From Salvator merianae (lineage: Eukaryota; Chordata; Lepidosauria; Squamata; Teiidae), in NCBI GenBank assembly GCA_003586115.2, contig QVOM02000057.1:8138030-8202029 (forward strand): DNA of 64,000 bases, in the 5' to 3' direction. This document shows positions 1-12,914 of this stretch, piece after piece (within the stretch, counting starts at the first letter, position 1; the number at the start of each line of letters is the position of its first letter). A program made the translations under genes and the position numbers. The notes beneath the pieces were generated by a model. The model was not told the origin of the DNA. It saw only the letters and a list, made by a program, of their open reading frames with translations, and searched no databases.

Positions 1-559
1 AGACGAAGGACTCGCCTCTCTTGTCTGTTCAGCTGCTGTGGAGCACAGTGGGGCCCCTACGGTGGCCCTAAGAGCACAGTGGGGCCGCGCAGGACCCCTG
101 CACAGGTCTATCCGCGCCTCTGCGCCTGCCCCGCTACCCCCTCTGTCATGAGGTGGCACAGGCATCGACATCTCCCTACGAAAGAGCATTTCCAGCCGCC
201 TTGCTACTGCTCGATCAAATGATGCCCTGGGTCCTTATCGTTCCGCTGCCTCTGACTTCCAAAGCAACGCGGCGGCGGAACAGGAAAGGACCCGAGGGCT
301 GCCAGATGGGCGCGCTGGGCGCCTGCAGGCGCTGGCCCACGGCTGGCGGCTCATCTTGCCCACTGCCTGCGGCACGACGGGCTTCCAGAGGGAGAAGGCA
401 GGAAGGAAGCTCCTAAGCCGGCCCGAGGGACGGAGGGGGCTTGGGCAGCGCGCGCACGAAATAGCAGAAGCAAGCAAGGAGCATCCGCATCCGCTAGGAG
501 CGCTGGATCGCGAGAAAGCCCCTGGCTGTAAAGCACGTCCACTGAGAAACAAAGGGGCC

Positions 560-1420
560 ACATTGTTATACCAACCCGGGAGGAGGTCGGGGCGCCCGGT
601 GAAGCCACTCACGCCCTCCCCCTACCCAACGAAGAACCCTAACCCGGCCGTCGGTCGGGGGACTTGCTGGAACTGGAAGAACGATCCCCCCCTCCACTCA
701 CCCTCCTCCTCCTCCTCCTCCGAGCCAGCCTCCTCCTCCCTTCTCAGAACTCTCTGGAAAGTAGGTAGGAGGGCACGCCCCTCCCTTTCCCATTGGCCAG
801 CACACCCGTTCGTCGTTCCCTTCCAGCCCGCCTCCCGCCCTCCTTGGTTCCGCCCTCTGCCCCACCCAGTTGGGGTGCCCCCCGCCGGTCTGTGTGTCAC
901 TGTTGGCTTGGCTTAAAAAAAAAAAAAGTCAGCGCGCGTTCCCGGAGGGGGTAGCCCAGCCCGCTTCACGGCGGCGGTGCCCGCGCTCGGCTGGCAATTT
1001 TTTCTGACGGTCTCTGCCAGCAGCTGATTGGAGGCGGGCATTCTCCGGGGAAAAGAAGAGCGCGAATAATTTATTTTCCTCAGCGGCGGCCGGCGGGGAC
1101 GGGGAGTAGCGGCAGGACTAGAGCAGAGTCAGGGAGCCTGGCGACGACGGTTTCCTGAGGCGACTGCGGCGTCTCGGAGTCGCCTCCACACAACAGGGCT
1201 GTTGTCACCCGCCTTGCCCCATAGCGCGGCATCGAGCGGGGACGTCGCAAGCCAGTCTCAGTCGTGGCGTAGCTCTCCCGCGCAGCAGAGGCGGGCGGAA
1301 TGGACAGGTTTTGTTCGCATGCCCTCGAGTATGCGAGTTAAATTAAGCTGTCAGCTGAAAATCCCAGGTACACGTTTATCCCCTGCACATTATCGTCATG
1401 GAGGCGAATTGTTCCGCCTC
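560..1420. promoter_or_regulatory. CpG-island-like promoter region, gene unassigned
   Basis: GC- and CpG-rich sequence that drops sharply into AT-rich DNA after about 2 kb. It holds two ATTGG (inverted CCAAT) boxes, at about 790-800 and 1025-1032, an A-run at 915-928, an AT-rich patch near 1065-1080, and a long CpG-dense stretch (1080-1330) that looks like an untranslated first exon. Possible splice donors follow (CAG/GTACAC near 1369 and GAG/GTAGCT near 1943). No open frame here matches a protein I recognise. It could serve a plus-strand transcript or a minus-strand gene lying left of the window. Direction and identity are undetermined. Confidence 0.45.
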
Positions 1421-2879
1421 AGTTTCCTTAGCAACTGATAATGCTCTGCTGTGATAGGTCTGCTGATGGCAGGGACGTCAGTGGTTTTTAAATGTTCCCT
1501 TGGGCTGGGGAGGGGGGGGAACCGCGAGTGTTTTGTATACTCTTCTCGCTGTCTTTTGTCTTTTTTGTTCCCCCTGCCGGGTCTCACGCTTGAGGCAACA
1601 GTCCTCCGCAAGGAGGAGGAGAGAGAAGGTGGTGGCGGCCTTGAACTGCAGCCCGGTGTGTGGTTAAAAAAAGCAACAACCTGCGCCGTGCTGATTGGAA
1701 TGCTCCTTTTCAGCACGTCCCCCAAGCAAGCTCTGGCTCTTTCTCCCTCCTCCTCCTCCTCCTTCTCCAGGGGGCTGCCACTACCTCCTCCCTGCAGCAG
1801 GAAAGCGGGGCGGGCAGAGCAGAGAGAACTTCGTGGAGAGGAGGATGCGACAAAGAAGAAAGTGCAAATAAGCTCCTCTGCTCTCAGCGGCGCGCGGCTT
1901 CCATTTCCCCCGCCCCCGGCAGCCCAGGCAGCCAAGACTGCAGAGGTAGCTCCGTTCCTTCCTCCTAGAGATCTTGAGATCCAACAGTAAAGAATACCTG
2001 TGCAGTGGTTGAGGAAAGAGAACTTGCAGGCTCTTTTTTGTCATAGCATCATGCTTATGGAACATTGTTACATCCAAATCTAAAATCTGCTACTACAACA
2101 ATATCTCTTCAGAAGCCTTTTACCCCTTTCAAGAGTTGCAAAACAGTGGGTGTTTTTTTAAAAAAACACCCTTTATTTGTATATTCTGGGTGGATATATA
2201 AATAGGTTCATTTTTGTTCACTAACATTATGTAACATAATTTCTTGCAGCTAAAATTAAAAGCCTCTGAAGATGCTTGAGTACGGTACAGTCAAATGACC
2301 CAAGTTTTCATGAGCATATTACAGATACGTGCTGGCCACTGACATCCCTCAGGACAGAGGAAGTGGATCACGTTATCAAAGTTTTAAATCTGTGTACCTG
2401 AATTAAATTTAGTTCCACTTCAGCAGACATGCAGAGGCCTGTGGGGTTTTGTGATGATAATTTTGCAAGAATTTTGATCAATTTTAGAGGAAGTCAAAGT
2501 TTCCTGAAATAACATTAATCACTTCATGCTGTTTTCTTATTGAAGTAAAAAGTAGATTTTAAAAATGTATGTTAAAAGTGTGATATAAGAGTACCCACTT
2601 GGTCTGGATGAAGCACTTCCTTCAAAAACACTTTATCCCAGAATACTACTACACAAAATATAAGAACAATAGAATAATGCAACAATAAAGTAAAAAGATT
2701 AATTGGAGTGTTAGTCATGCTATGAAGAATATTAGAATTGTAAGACATAGTATAAATATAAAAGCATCACATAAACAATATTAGGTGTGATACAGAACTG
2801 AACTCTGATATATCAATGAAGTGTTGTAAAAGACTGAATACTATATTCAGTTTTATTTGTTCCTGCTTGTTAGTCTCTT
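1421..2879. other. intergenic, no gene seen
   Basis: The first part is pyrimidine/purine-biased, with a CTC-rich run around 1745-1770. From about 2000 it is AT-rich with no recognisable coding exon. It includes a perfect 24-bp palindrome at 2148-2171. Open frames here are short, overlap on both strands and have no protein-like features. Confidence 0.6.
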
Positions 2880-2904
2880 ATTAATTACTATTATGTTTTT
2901 GTTA

Positions 2905-2977
2905 TTGTATTCTGCTTTTAGGGAAGAAGGTTTGCATTTATATCCTGCCTTTCTTCAAAATTGCACAAGGTGGTGTA
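2905..2977. repeat. LINE 3'-end fragment (CR1/L2 style) split by a Tc1 insertion
   Basis: The phrase TTATATCCTGCCTTTCTTC followed by AAGGTGGTGTA is typical of CR1/L2 LINE tails in reptiles. Reading across the Tc1 insertion, the phrase continues on the far side as CATTGTGAG from 4448. This supports the fragment being older than the transposon and marks TA as the insertion site. Confidence 0.5.
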
Positions 2978-4445
2978 TAGTTATGGCCAAAAATTTTGAG
3001 ACTAAAACCAATTTTGGTTTTCACAAAGTTTGCTGCTTCAGTGGTTGTATATCTTTGTGTCAGATGTTTCTATGGTATACTGAAGTACAGTTATAAGCAT
3101 TTCATAACTGTTTTAATGTTTATCGACAAATACATCAAGTTTATGCAAAGACTCAATATTTACAGTGTTGACCCTTCTTTTTTGAGACTTCTGCAGTTTG
3201 CCCTGGCATGTTGGATATCATCTTCTGGGCCAAATCCTGACTGATGGCAATTCATTCTTGCCTAATCAGTGCTCAGAGTTTATCACAAGTTCTGTGTTTG
3301 TCCACTTGCTTTTTGAGGATTGACCACAGGTTCTCAATGGGATTGAGATCTGGGGAGTTTCCAGGTCATGGACCCAAAATTTCAAAGTTGTGTTCACCAA
3401 GCCACATAGTTATCACTTTTGCCTTGTGACATGGTGCTCCATCATGCTGGAACAAGCATTGTTCATCATCAAATTACTCCTAGATCATTGGGAGAGTTGC
3501 TCTTGGAGGATAGCATTCATGGCAGTATTTTTAGGCAAAATTGTGAGTGAGCCCACTCCCTTAGATGAGAAGCAATCACACATATGAATGGTCTCGGGAT
3601 GCTTTACTGTTGGCATGACACACGACTCATGGTAGCGCTCACCTTTTTTTTCCAGACAATCATTCTTCCAGATGTCCCAAACAGTCTGTCTGGGGCGTCA
3701 TCAGAGAAAATAACTTTACCCCAGTCCTCTGCAGTCCAATCCCTGTACTTCCTGCAGCATGTCAGTCTGTCCTTGATGTTTTTCTTGGAGAGAAGTGGCT
3801 TCTTTGCTGCCCTTCTTGACATCTGGCCAGCCTCCAAAAGCCTTTGCCTCACCGTGCATGCAAATGCACTGATACCTGCCTGCTGCCATTCCTGAACAAG
3901 CTCTGTACTGGTGGTGACCCAATCCCGTAGCTGCATCCTCTTTAGGAGACTGCCCTGGCACTTGCTGGACTTTCTTGGGTGCCCTGATGCCTTCTTTACA
4001 GCAATTGAACCTCTCTCCTTGAAGTTGTCCTTGCCTGTGAAGCCCTTTTGATGCAAAGCAATAATGACTGCACCTGTTCCTTGGAGGTAACCATGGCTAA
4101 CAGACGCAGGCAGTGATTCCAAGCACCATCCCCTTTTACAGCAACCTGACTGCTCTTATACATATCAGCTGCCTTGTCCTAATGCCTTCACCTGAGCTAA
4201 TGGGAAGATCACTGAAATAATGTTAATAGGAGATTTTGTGGCAGGGCTGCAATGCAGTGGGAATGGGTTTTTTGTGATTAAGTTGATTTTAATGGCAAGG
4301 ACTGACTCCGCAGTTAATTACAATTCATCTGATCACTCTTCATAACAATCTACAGTTAACGCAGATTGCCACTATAAAAACTGAAGTGACAAACTTTGTT
4401 AAATCCAAAATTGGTGCCAGTCTCAAAAACTTTTAGCCATGACTG
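2978..4445 (-). mobile_element. Tc1-like DNA transposon, decayed
   Basis: A 1468-bp element bounded by TA dinucleotides (2976-2977 and 4446-4447), the Tc1/mariner target duplication. Its ends are imperfect terminal inverted repeats: the left end reads ATGGCCAAAAATTTTGAGACT-like sequence from 2978, and the right end gives nearly the same sequence when reversed (about 4419-4445). The body carries a broken transposase gene on the minus strand. Length and end sequence fit Tc1-like elements common in fish, amphibians and some reptiles. It sits inside an older LINE fragment. Confidence 0.9.
3190..4122 (-). pseudogene. Tc1-like transposase pseudogene
   Basis: The longest intact piece (3604-4122, 172 codons) resembles the middle of a Tc1 transposase: a helix-turn-helix-like segment, then motifs ending in VIFSDDAPDRLFG, close to the catalytic SDE/NLFG region of the family. 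Downstream, in broken frames, come the PETIHM-like segment and the PDLNPIENLWS block that holds the last catalytic acidic residue. Several stops and frameshifts interrupt the second half, so no active enzyme can be made. An apparent plus-strand frame over the same DNA (3584-3895) is its shadow. Confidence 0.88.
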
Positions 4446-4447
4446 TA

Positions 4448-7400
4448 CATTGTGAGTAAGCTAAGGTGACACTGTAGTCAGTACCAACTGCACCTTCTGT
4501 GCTCTCTGGCAAATATTCTAAGTGATACCGTGGATTATAGGTATACTATATTTTAATTCTCTATTTTAATTCTCCAAGAGGGCCAGATAATCATACTAAT
4601 CTTCAAGCCTCCTAATTTTAAAGTTAATTTTCATTTTTTTCTCATCACTGCTTGCCTCTCTTTCTTTCTCAGCATGCTGAACTGCTAGATTACAAACACA
4701 TTTCTTTCATCCTGAGGTTGTCATTCTGTTTTTGCTTTGTTTTTCCTTTAGAAACATACAAAAGTGAGTGCCTAGATCTTGTTTATTAACAACAAAACTT
4801 GGAATTTGGGAAGTGGATCATGTATAAAATTATATGCCCTTTTTCTTTTCTTTTTTAGATTATTTATGAGAAATTTCAGTCCAGAAACCGTTCTAATTCA
4901 ATGGTAGCATCCATCTTATTTAGGATCAGCCAGGCTTGTCTGAATCTGTACTAGTTGCACAGGCCTTTTTAGAAAATGCGCAAGCCTCTGCGTCTTTCTC
5001 TCCCATTTTTTACACTGAAAATATTTGTCTTTTGTAGTGGTCGCTGAGACTTCAGCTGTGTACCATCTTAATTTGCCCAGAGACCACTTATGCATCTATA
5101 TATGCTTTAAAGCTATAGCATATCCAAATTTGTGCAAATTTGTGTCACAGTCCTTGAAGTGCATAGCAACGCCTGTGACACAATTGAAGTAATGCAGACA
5201 GTAAACAGAGCAGGCTGACTCTGGAGGGCTGCAGTAACCAAAGAGGGGTCACAGGGAGGAAAAAGCAGTCTGCCTGTCGGGATTTGTGGAGGTCAAGTGA
5301 CAAGGTAGAGCAAGATGGTGGCAGCTTGTCTCACTTCTGACAGACACCCTTGTTGCAAAGGAATGAGGGAAGAAGAAGAAGCAAGGACGTGGCAACTGAG
5401 GTTGGAGTGGGCAGGCATCAGGCAGGCAGCAGAGAATGAGCTTACCATTTTACAAAAAGCTTCAAGGGATGGGGATTACAGTCCAAGGTAAGGCTGGCTG
5501 GGACCTTTGAGTTCTAGGGTAACTGGATGCTTTTCAGTTGTGTGCAATGGCTGCCCTGCCGGTCTTCTTTCACAAGTGAGGTGAATATCCCAAGCTATTC
5601 TTCTTGGCCTGGAAGTGTCCTGAAAATCTCAAATTATGCAGAGACTTCAATATGATTCTTACTGACCTACTTTGTAACTGCCTTTCTGTGTAAAACCAAG
5701 GCCAAATCAATAATGCAGGGCACAAGTTGTATTCAATTAAAATAATATCCCAAACTCCCCTTTACTGTGAGAATCTTTCCAGTCCTGTGAGTACGGTCTT
5801 TAAATGCCACTATCCTTTTTGCAACATGATTCAGTTTGCCCCCTCCCTTCAGGCAGTTGGAAGCTGCTTTAATTGTCTTTTGAGTTATACAGGCCAGTCC
5901 TTTGTTACTTTAAGGAAGGGGTGGGAAGATGCAAAGTGATGATGAAAGCAAAGCTTGTTCTGGCTTATAACCTCACCAGCTACTTGGTTGTCAGAATATG
6001 CAGATAGTTCTTCTAAATATATATGTAGATGGCATTTACAATCATTGCTTAACATCCCTTCTAACTCTTTTAGCTGTGAATAAGTACCTGGATGAGCAGA
6101 TTTTGAGCTCTAGTTGTTCCATTTCAGTCATGGTCTTGTTTTTATACCTCAGACACAAGGTGGCACCCGCCACCCTCTTCCTGAGATATAATCAGTTGCC
6201 AGTATTACTTTGCTCAGACAGCTGTGTCCAGTCTGCTGGGGTTCTTAAAGTAATTTGCGGGTTGATAAGGGGCAGTGACTGCTGGATCTAAAGGAGGGGA
6301 TTAATCGCTTTCATCTTCAGTCTGTAGAAGGAAGAAAATGTGACTACAGCTCTCTGGATGCATATTGAAATCCTCTCATACAGAACACTAACAGAGGCAG
6401 TGGGGCTCAAAATCCTTGCTAATTACTGAATCTTCTTGATCCATAAGAAAGGTAAATAAACTTGTTGCAGTAGTAGCAATAGCTTAACACTTCTCAGGAA
6501 CCATATACTTGAGAAATGAGCTCCCAGATTAGACCAAAAACTTGTCTGATTTACACTGATTTCCCATAGAGCCCCCCCCCCAAGGGGTGTGAGCATAATA
6601 AATGTCCATGTACCCACTGAGCTTCCTAAAGAATGAGTTAAAAATACAACTTTTTTGAAAACAAATCTTTTTATTTTAGGCAGATTCCATCAGTGAGTGA
6701 AGGGAAAAAAGAACAGGAAAGTCTGTTAATAAATCACTGATAGCCTTTTCTTTTCTGTTCTCTTCCTCAGAATAATGACATTTGCAGACCCATTCAAAGA
6801 GACATTACTCAGAGCCTGTGGTCTGATGTCGTCCCATTATCTGCAAAGCAGGAGAGAGGGAGGGAGGAAGCCAAGAAGGGAGCTGGACATGGATGAAGGA
6901 GAAAAAGCTCTGGGTCTGCGTGGGTTTATTTAGATGGATTTTTTGCTTAAGTTTGATGTAGCTGCTGAAACTTAACCCTGAATTAAACATAAACTTGCCA
7001 AGCTAGGCAAGGCTGTCTACCTGAGATTTTCTTTTTTTTTTTAATTGATATATAAAATTACACTTAATAACTCATGATTTGACAATTAACATTTTAAACT
7101 ACTGACTTCCTACTTCCCAGATTTCTTCTATATTTCATACCCATACCTGAGATTTTAGATGACAACCCAGCATTTACAACTGAGCATGTTTGCAATATAG
7201 ATGGAAAGGAGACAGGGAGTCTCTTCATGAAGCACGCATCGAACATTTCTAACCACTTAGCTCTAAGACCACAACAGCTGCGCAAGGTCTGATCCTGGTA
7301 AAAAGATTCAAAAGAGGTGGCAGTGAAATCTCTTTTGTCCATCATGAGATGTGTTGTCCCCTCTTCTCTCCTGATTCCAATGCAAGTATTCTCCAGAAAT

Positions 7401-10400
7401 AATAAAGTCTGTAGAGTAACCTGTTAGGTAGCTCTGGATGGAGAAAGCATGCCTGGCTAAGGATCGTGACAGCTGTAACCAGAAAAGGGCTGTGTGGCCT
7501 GGATGCATTTGCAGCTAGCATCTTTGCTTAATTACAGCTGAGGCAAATTCGGGCCCAGAATTTTTAAGCCAAAACCTAGACTCTCTCATCCATTATCAGT
7601 GTATCCCCTTCACTTGGAGGCTTTCTAAAGATGACCTCTGTACATATATGGAGAGCTTCTGTCTTCCTGATCAGGACATGGCAAGCAGGTGGGTCTGAGT
7701 CCCAGCAGCTTCCTGAAAGTTCTTCAGCATCTAGGTAGCACAGGAGCAACAAGCCAGCTGTTCTAGATCTCACTCTGCTTCTACCCAGCTTCAAAGGTCT
7801 CCCATTTCCTGACAGCTCCAACACTGTAACACTATCCAACCAGGCAGTTGACAACCAGCTGGTGTGAAAATAGCTTGTCTTCTTGGTGGAAATGGCAATC
7901 TGGGATCCTCATTCAGATGCCTCTAAGAACACTTCTGTCATCTGCGATACTTGAAAGGAGGTTGGCTAACTCGGCTCCACTGGGGTTAGCCAACTTTGGC
8001 TAGCCAGCTTGGGTCAGGCTAAGTACTTCATCCTTTCTTCATAATAGGTGTGTAAATCCAAGGATCAGGTGAATGAGTGGAACCAGCCAAGCTTGTTGTG
8101 CCCAGGACAAACTTTTTAAAACAGATAAAGAACTTCCAGCGAAGAAGTCCATGTCACATTATTTTTGTCTTGGGTGCAGGAAAGGATCCCTGGCGTAAAA
8201 GCAGGTTCCTCTCCAGGAACTTTAAGGGTGTTTGTTCTTAAATAAATAGCTCCCTTTGATGATGCAACCAGCGGCTCCAGGAGGATCTGTTGTGTAGCCA
8301 GGAGGTGTTGCCACCGCTCCCTGTGACTGGAGAGGGATGGTGACTATCTGAATAGAAGGAAAAAAGAGCCAGTGCATCAGGGGAAGGACAGGGTGGCTAA
8401 GATGCTGCTTCCTCTAAGAAATGTGGAGGAGTCAGTGCCACCTGTTGCCAAAACATTTCCTGTTTGCCTCCAAGCTGTTTGGTTTGCCTTCCCTTTTCAC
8501 TTCTTGGGTAAACAAAGCAAGGCATTGTTCACATTACCTAAACATCTCTATGAAACTTTTTCTGAAAAGTTACAGATGAGATTCCTCTTTCCTTAAAAAA
8601 TCATAAATGAATTGAGTTTGAAATGCACAGGCTGCTAGTGGCATAATTCCAAGTATGTTCATTTGCCTACAGAAATCAGTCTTCCTTGTGTCAGATGCCT
8701 GCCCCTTGCCCTTCCCACCCTCGAGCCCCACTGGGGCAGCTGCCATGTCTCACGATGGCTGAGCTCGCAAATGTTCCACAAGCCAGGGGCACCTGCTTTC
8801 TTGCAACCCTGTGTCTGATTTACTCCCCAGGGAGGCCTGTGTGGTACAGCTGAGCGGCCCAGCCCCTTTCAGAGAATCCAAGCATTCGAGGATGGGATTC
8901 CATTCCAGGCTAATCGTGGCTCTGTAGGGAGCCAGCTGCTCTCTGAGCCCTTGGAAGCTGCCCCCATCACCTTTCCAGTCGTACACGCTGACAGAAATAG
9001 AAGTTTGGGATACTGATGCGGCGAGTCGAGGGAGGACCACAGGGCACCAGAATATCTTTCCGAGACTTTTCGACCACCAGTTTTATCCTGATTGCGAGAA
9101 TAAAAAACCATCAAGTTCAACAAAGTATAGCCTAGAGAAATGGGTCCATGGGATTAGTTTTCCTGGCTGGACTGGAATAGGCCTCATCTGGTTTCTGTTA
9201 AAGGCCATGCTCTGGGTTTTTAGTTGTTTTGGGGAAATTAGCTTTTGCCCAGGCATTTAGACCTTCTTAGGGATCGATTTTTTCGTTATGGTTTTAATAA
9301 CGCTAAATTGACATAGAAAATGCAAATAAAGAGAAGGTAATCCTTGAAAATAATGGTGCATCTTTATTAGGACCCAGCAAAAAGATTGAAATCCAAAGAA
9401 ATAGCAATAAACAATGTAATTTGTTAGAATCAGCTAGTTTCATAAGTAGGATAGGTAGTTTGGCATTTAGAAAAGAAAAAGAGAAAGGCTTGGCACCTAA
9501 CTAAGTAAGGAAACCTAGTTAGTGAGTGTAAAAGGGGTAGAAAGGGGGGGAGAAAGAGAGAGGGAGAGTCTGGGAGAAGCTAGCAGTGGAGACTAGAGAA
9601 GGTTCCTAACACTAAAGGGATAAATCTTACCCATCTGTAGTCTCCTCCAGGTAAATCTTCATTACGCCAAAAAGGAAAATTTGGGGGGAAAGATGCATAG
9701 GTCTCTTGCAGGCAAAACGGGTGAAAATCAGAGAATGGGATGTGGGCGAGGCTCCACAACCCTTACTCCTTTAGAAACAAAAACAGCTCTTTTGCCAAAG
9801 GGCATAGAGAGAGATATGAATTCCTCTTTTAGTGAAATCAGCTCAAAAAGGAAAATAAAGGAAACTGCGAGCAAGCATTAGGATCAGGCAGCTTCTTAGA
9901 AAAATCTGTTCTATCTCCATTTCAGGAGGGGAGTAAAATCAGCTCTCAGCGAAGGTAAAAATGGCGCTGAGATGTTCTCTTCTTCCTCTGCTCCATGATG
10001 TCTCTTCTCCTGCTCTTCTCCTCAGCTCCTGCTAACTTCCTAATAGTAAAAACCTGAACTTTTTATATTCTTTTTCCCAAGTAGAAAAAGGAGCAAACTT
10101 CCTTTAGCTGAGCAAAGATGTGAGCTTTGTCACGTAGACAGATAAACAGACAACTACACTGCTTGATGAGCTTAAATTGTGTTGTTTGCATTCTTAATGA
10201 GAAGTTCTCAAGGTGTAGGCTTGAACAATAGGACTAGTTGATGGCCAAATAGTTGCCCAACCTTTTGTTAACCATTAATGTGTAATTTCCTGAGCTGACT
10301 CTCAGCAGCCAGGTTATTCAAGAAATAAGCAGAGGAAAACAGGGTCCAAGATTCTGGTCAGATTCCCTGTATTTGAATCCTTATAGTTATAGTTATAACT

Positions 10401-10680
10401 ATAATCCAGATCTGGATTATAGGCTTCTGTCAGAGTGTAGCTTTTGAACAAGGAGGTGGAAATCTGAGCCCACGAGCAGGAGCTCTTCCTGTGCCCCCTG
10501 CCCTCGTCCTCTGCCTTTCAGATGTTTTCTTCCTTTGCTACTTTTTCCTTTTAAAATCAGCTTTTACTGAGAGGCCACCATGTTTATGCTATGGAAATTG
10601 CTGTTTAGTAATGCCAAGGAGATATTTTATTTTAGTTCTTGACTTCATTATTATGTATTTGTGACTGAAATTCATCTGAC
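4448..10680. other. intergenic, no gene seen
   Basis: AT-rich to balanced sequence without convincing exons. Visible structure includes a purine-rich stretch (9541-9570), a small inverted repeat at 7961-7994, a possible minus-strand polyadenylation signal (TTTATT at about 9364, that is AATAAA on the minus strand) in a block that may be an unclassified old repeat, and overlapping palindromes at 10,389-10,422. The GC-richer patch at 8690-9070 has an open minus frame but no supportable homology. Confidence 0.55.
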
Positions 10681-10905
10681 TGATTTATTTATTTATTTAT
10701 TATTTATTAATTGGACTTATATGCCGCCCCTCTCCGAAGACTCGGGGCGGCTTACAACATATAAAAGTGCAAAACAGTAATATTAACATAATCAGTCCAA
10801 TTAAACAGTCAAATTAATTTCTAAAAAGTCCCAATCCTAATTCACATTCACAACTAACATTCACAACAACACAATCATACGACCAGCCGGAGCAGAGTGT
10901 CAAGC

Positions 10906-12914
10906 TCAGTGGCCCCAGGCCTGCTGGCACAGATGTTTTTTTAAAACCTTCCAGAAGGTCAGGAGAGTAGGGGCAGTACGGATCTCTGGGGGGAGCTGAT
11001 TCCACAGGCTCGGAGCCGCCACAGAGAAGGCTCTTCCCCTAGGGCCCACCAGCCGACATTGTTTGGCTGACGGGACCTGGAGAAGGCCGACTCTGTGGCT
11101 CCTGACCGGTCGCTGGGATACATGAGGCAGGAGACGGTCCCGTAAGTAACCTGATCCTAAGCCATGTAGGGCTTTATAGGTAACAACCAACACTTTGAAT
11201 TGGGTACGGAGACTAATCAGCAGCCAATGCAGCTCACGGAGTGATGGGGAGACACTGGCATATCTGGGTAGGCCAGTGATAGCTCGCACGGCTGCATTTT
11301 GGACTACCTGCAGTCTCCGGACACTCTTCAAAGGTAACCCCATGTAGAGAGCATTGCAGTAATCGATCCTCGAGGTGATGAGAGCGTGAGCAACTGTAAG
11401 GAGAGAGGCCCGGTCCAAATAAGGCCGCAACTGATGGACCAACCGGACCTGGGCAAACGAGCCCCTTGCAACAGCTGACAGATGTTGTTCCAAGGCCAGC
11501 TGCGGATCAAGGAGGACACCCAAGTTGCGGACCTTCTTCGAGGGGGTCAACAATTCCCCCCCCAGAGTGATGGACGGACAGATGGATGTGTCCTTGGGAG
11601 GCAACACCTACAGCCATTCCATCTTGTCAGGGTTGAGCTTAAGCCTGTTGGCACCCATCCAGAACCTGACAGCCTCCAGACACTGGCCCATTACCTCGAC
11701 TGCCTCACTGAATTGGCACGGGGTGGAAATGTATAGCTGAGTGTCATCAGCGTACTGATGGTAACTCACCCCGTGTCGATGGATGATCTCACCCAGCGGT
11801 TTCATGTAAATGTTAAACAGCAGGGGGGAGAGGACAGACCCCTGAGGCACCCCACAGGTGAGGGGCCTGGGGTCTACCTCTGCCCCCCCACTAACACCGG
11901 CTGCAACCGACTGGATAGGTAGGAGGAGAGCCATCGTAAAACGGTGGCTCCCTTCCCCAATCTCTCCAGCTGGTGCAGAAGGATACCATGGTCGATGGTA
12001 TCGAAAGCCGCAGAGAGGTCAAGAAGCACCAGGATAAAGGAGTGACCCCTATCCCGGGCCCGCCAGAGATCATCCATCAGTGCGACCAAAGCAGTCTCAG
12101 TGCTGTAGCCGGGCCTGATACCAGACTGCCAAGGGCCTAGATAATCGGCTTCGTCCAAGGACCGCTGGAGCTGGAGCGTCACCACCTTCTCAACAACCTT
12201 CCCTATAAAGGGAAGGTTGGAGACAAGACGATAGTTGTTTAAAACAGCTCGGTCCAGGGAAGGCTTCTTGAGGAGGGGGCGCACAATTGCCTCCTTGTAG
12301 GGAGCCGGAAATGATCCCTCCCTCAAAGAAGCGTTGACAATCGCCTGGACCCAGCCCCGTGTCATCTCCCTGCTGGTCGAAACCAGCCAGGAGGGACACG
12401 GATCCAATAGACAGGTGGCGGAGCTCACAGCTCCCATGGCCTTGTCCACTTCATCAGGCGTCACAGGTTCAAACTCTCCCCATATAACCGGACAAAGACA
12501 TGCCCCAGTCACCTCGACTGACTCGTTGTCAGTCGACACTGCTTCCCAGTCGGAGTCCAGATCTGCTCGAATCTGAGCGACTTTGTCTGAGAAAAACTTA
12601 TTAAAATCCTCAGCACTACCCTGTACGGGTTCGTCTCCCCCTCCCATATTAAGGAGGGAGCGAGTCACCCTGAATAGGGCGGTTGGGCGAGATTCCGCAG
12701 ACGCAATCTCTGTGGAAAAATACATCGATCTTGACACCTTGATCGCCACAAGATAAGTCTGAATATAAGAACTTAGCTGTGTTTGTTCAGATTCAGATTT
12801 ACTGGCCCTCCAACGGCTCTCTAGACGTCTCTTCTGGTGTTTCGTCCCCCTGAGCTCCTCAGTGAACCAAGGAGATCTCCTAGAGAGGTCCACAGAGAGG
12901 TCGCATAGGTGCAA
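10906..12914 (-). pseudogene. LINE reverse transcriptase, interrupted
   Basis: Three minus-strand blocks form the RT and C-terminal part: 11,874-12,914 (palm/finger blocks with NNYRLVSNLPFIGKVVEKV and LLDLSAAFDTIDHGIL), 11,608-11,934 (GVPQGSVLSPLLF and the YADD active-site motif) and 10,906-11,607 (NLGVLLD, then RLQVVQNAAVRAITGLPRY and LRELHWL, the L2-type C-terminal region). The first and second are joined by a frameshift around 11,900. The second and third are in the same frame, split by a TAG at 11,608. Apparent plus-strand frames here are shadows. Confidence 0.88.

Noticed and set aside
1396..1990. Overlapping 179-codon open frames on both strands
   Set aside because: Low-complexity Ser/Pro/Glu-rich frames caused by CTC-rich DNA; no homology.
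8750..9040. Minus-strand open frame containing SVSVYDWKGDGG, recalling C2-domain wording
   Set aside because: Only a few residues fit, no splice context or flanking C2 motifs, and the rest is not protein-like.
9345..10120. Possible LTR or endogenous retroviral fragment with minus-strand AATAAA
   Set aside because: No paired LTRs, primer site or coding remnant could be supported.
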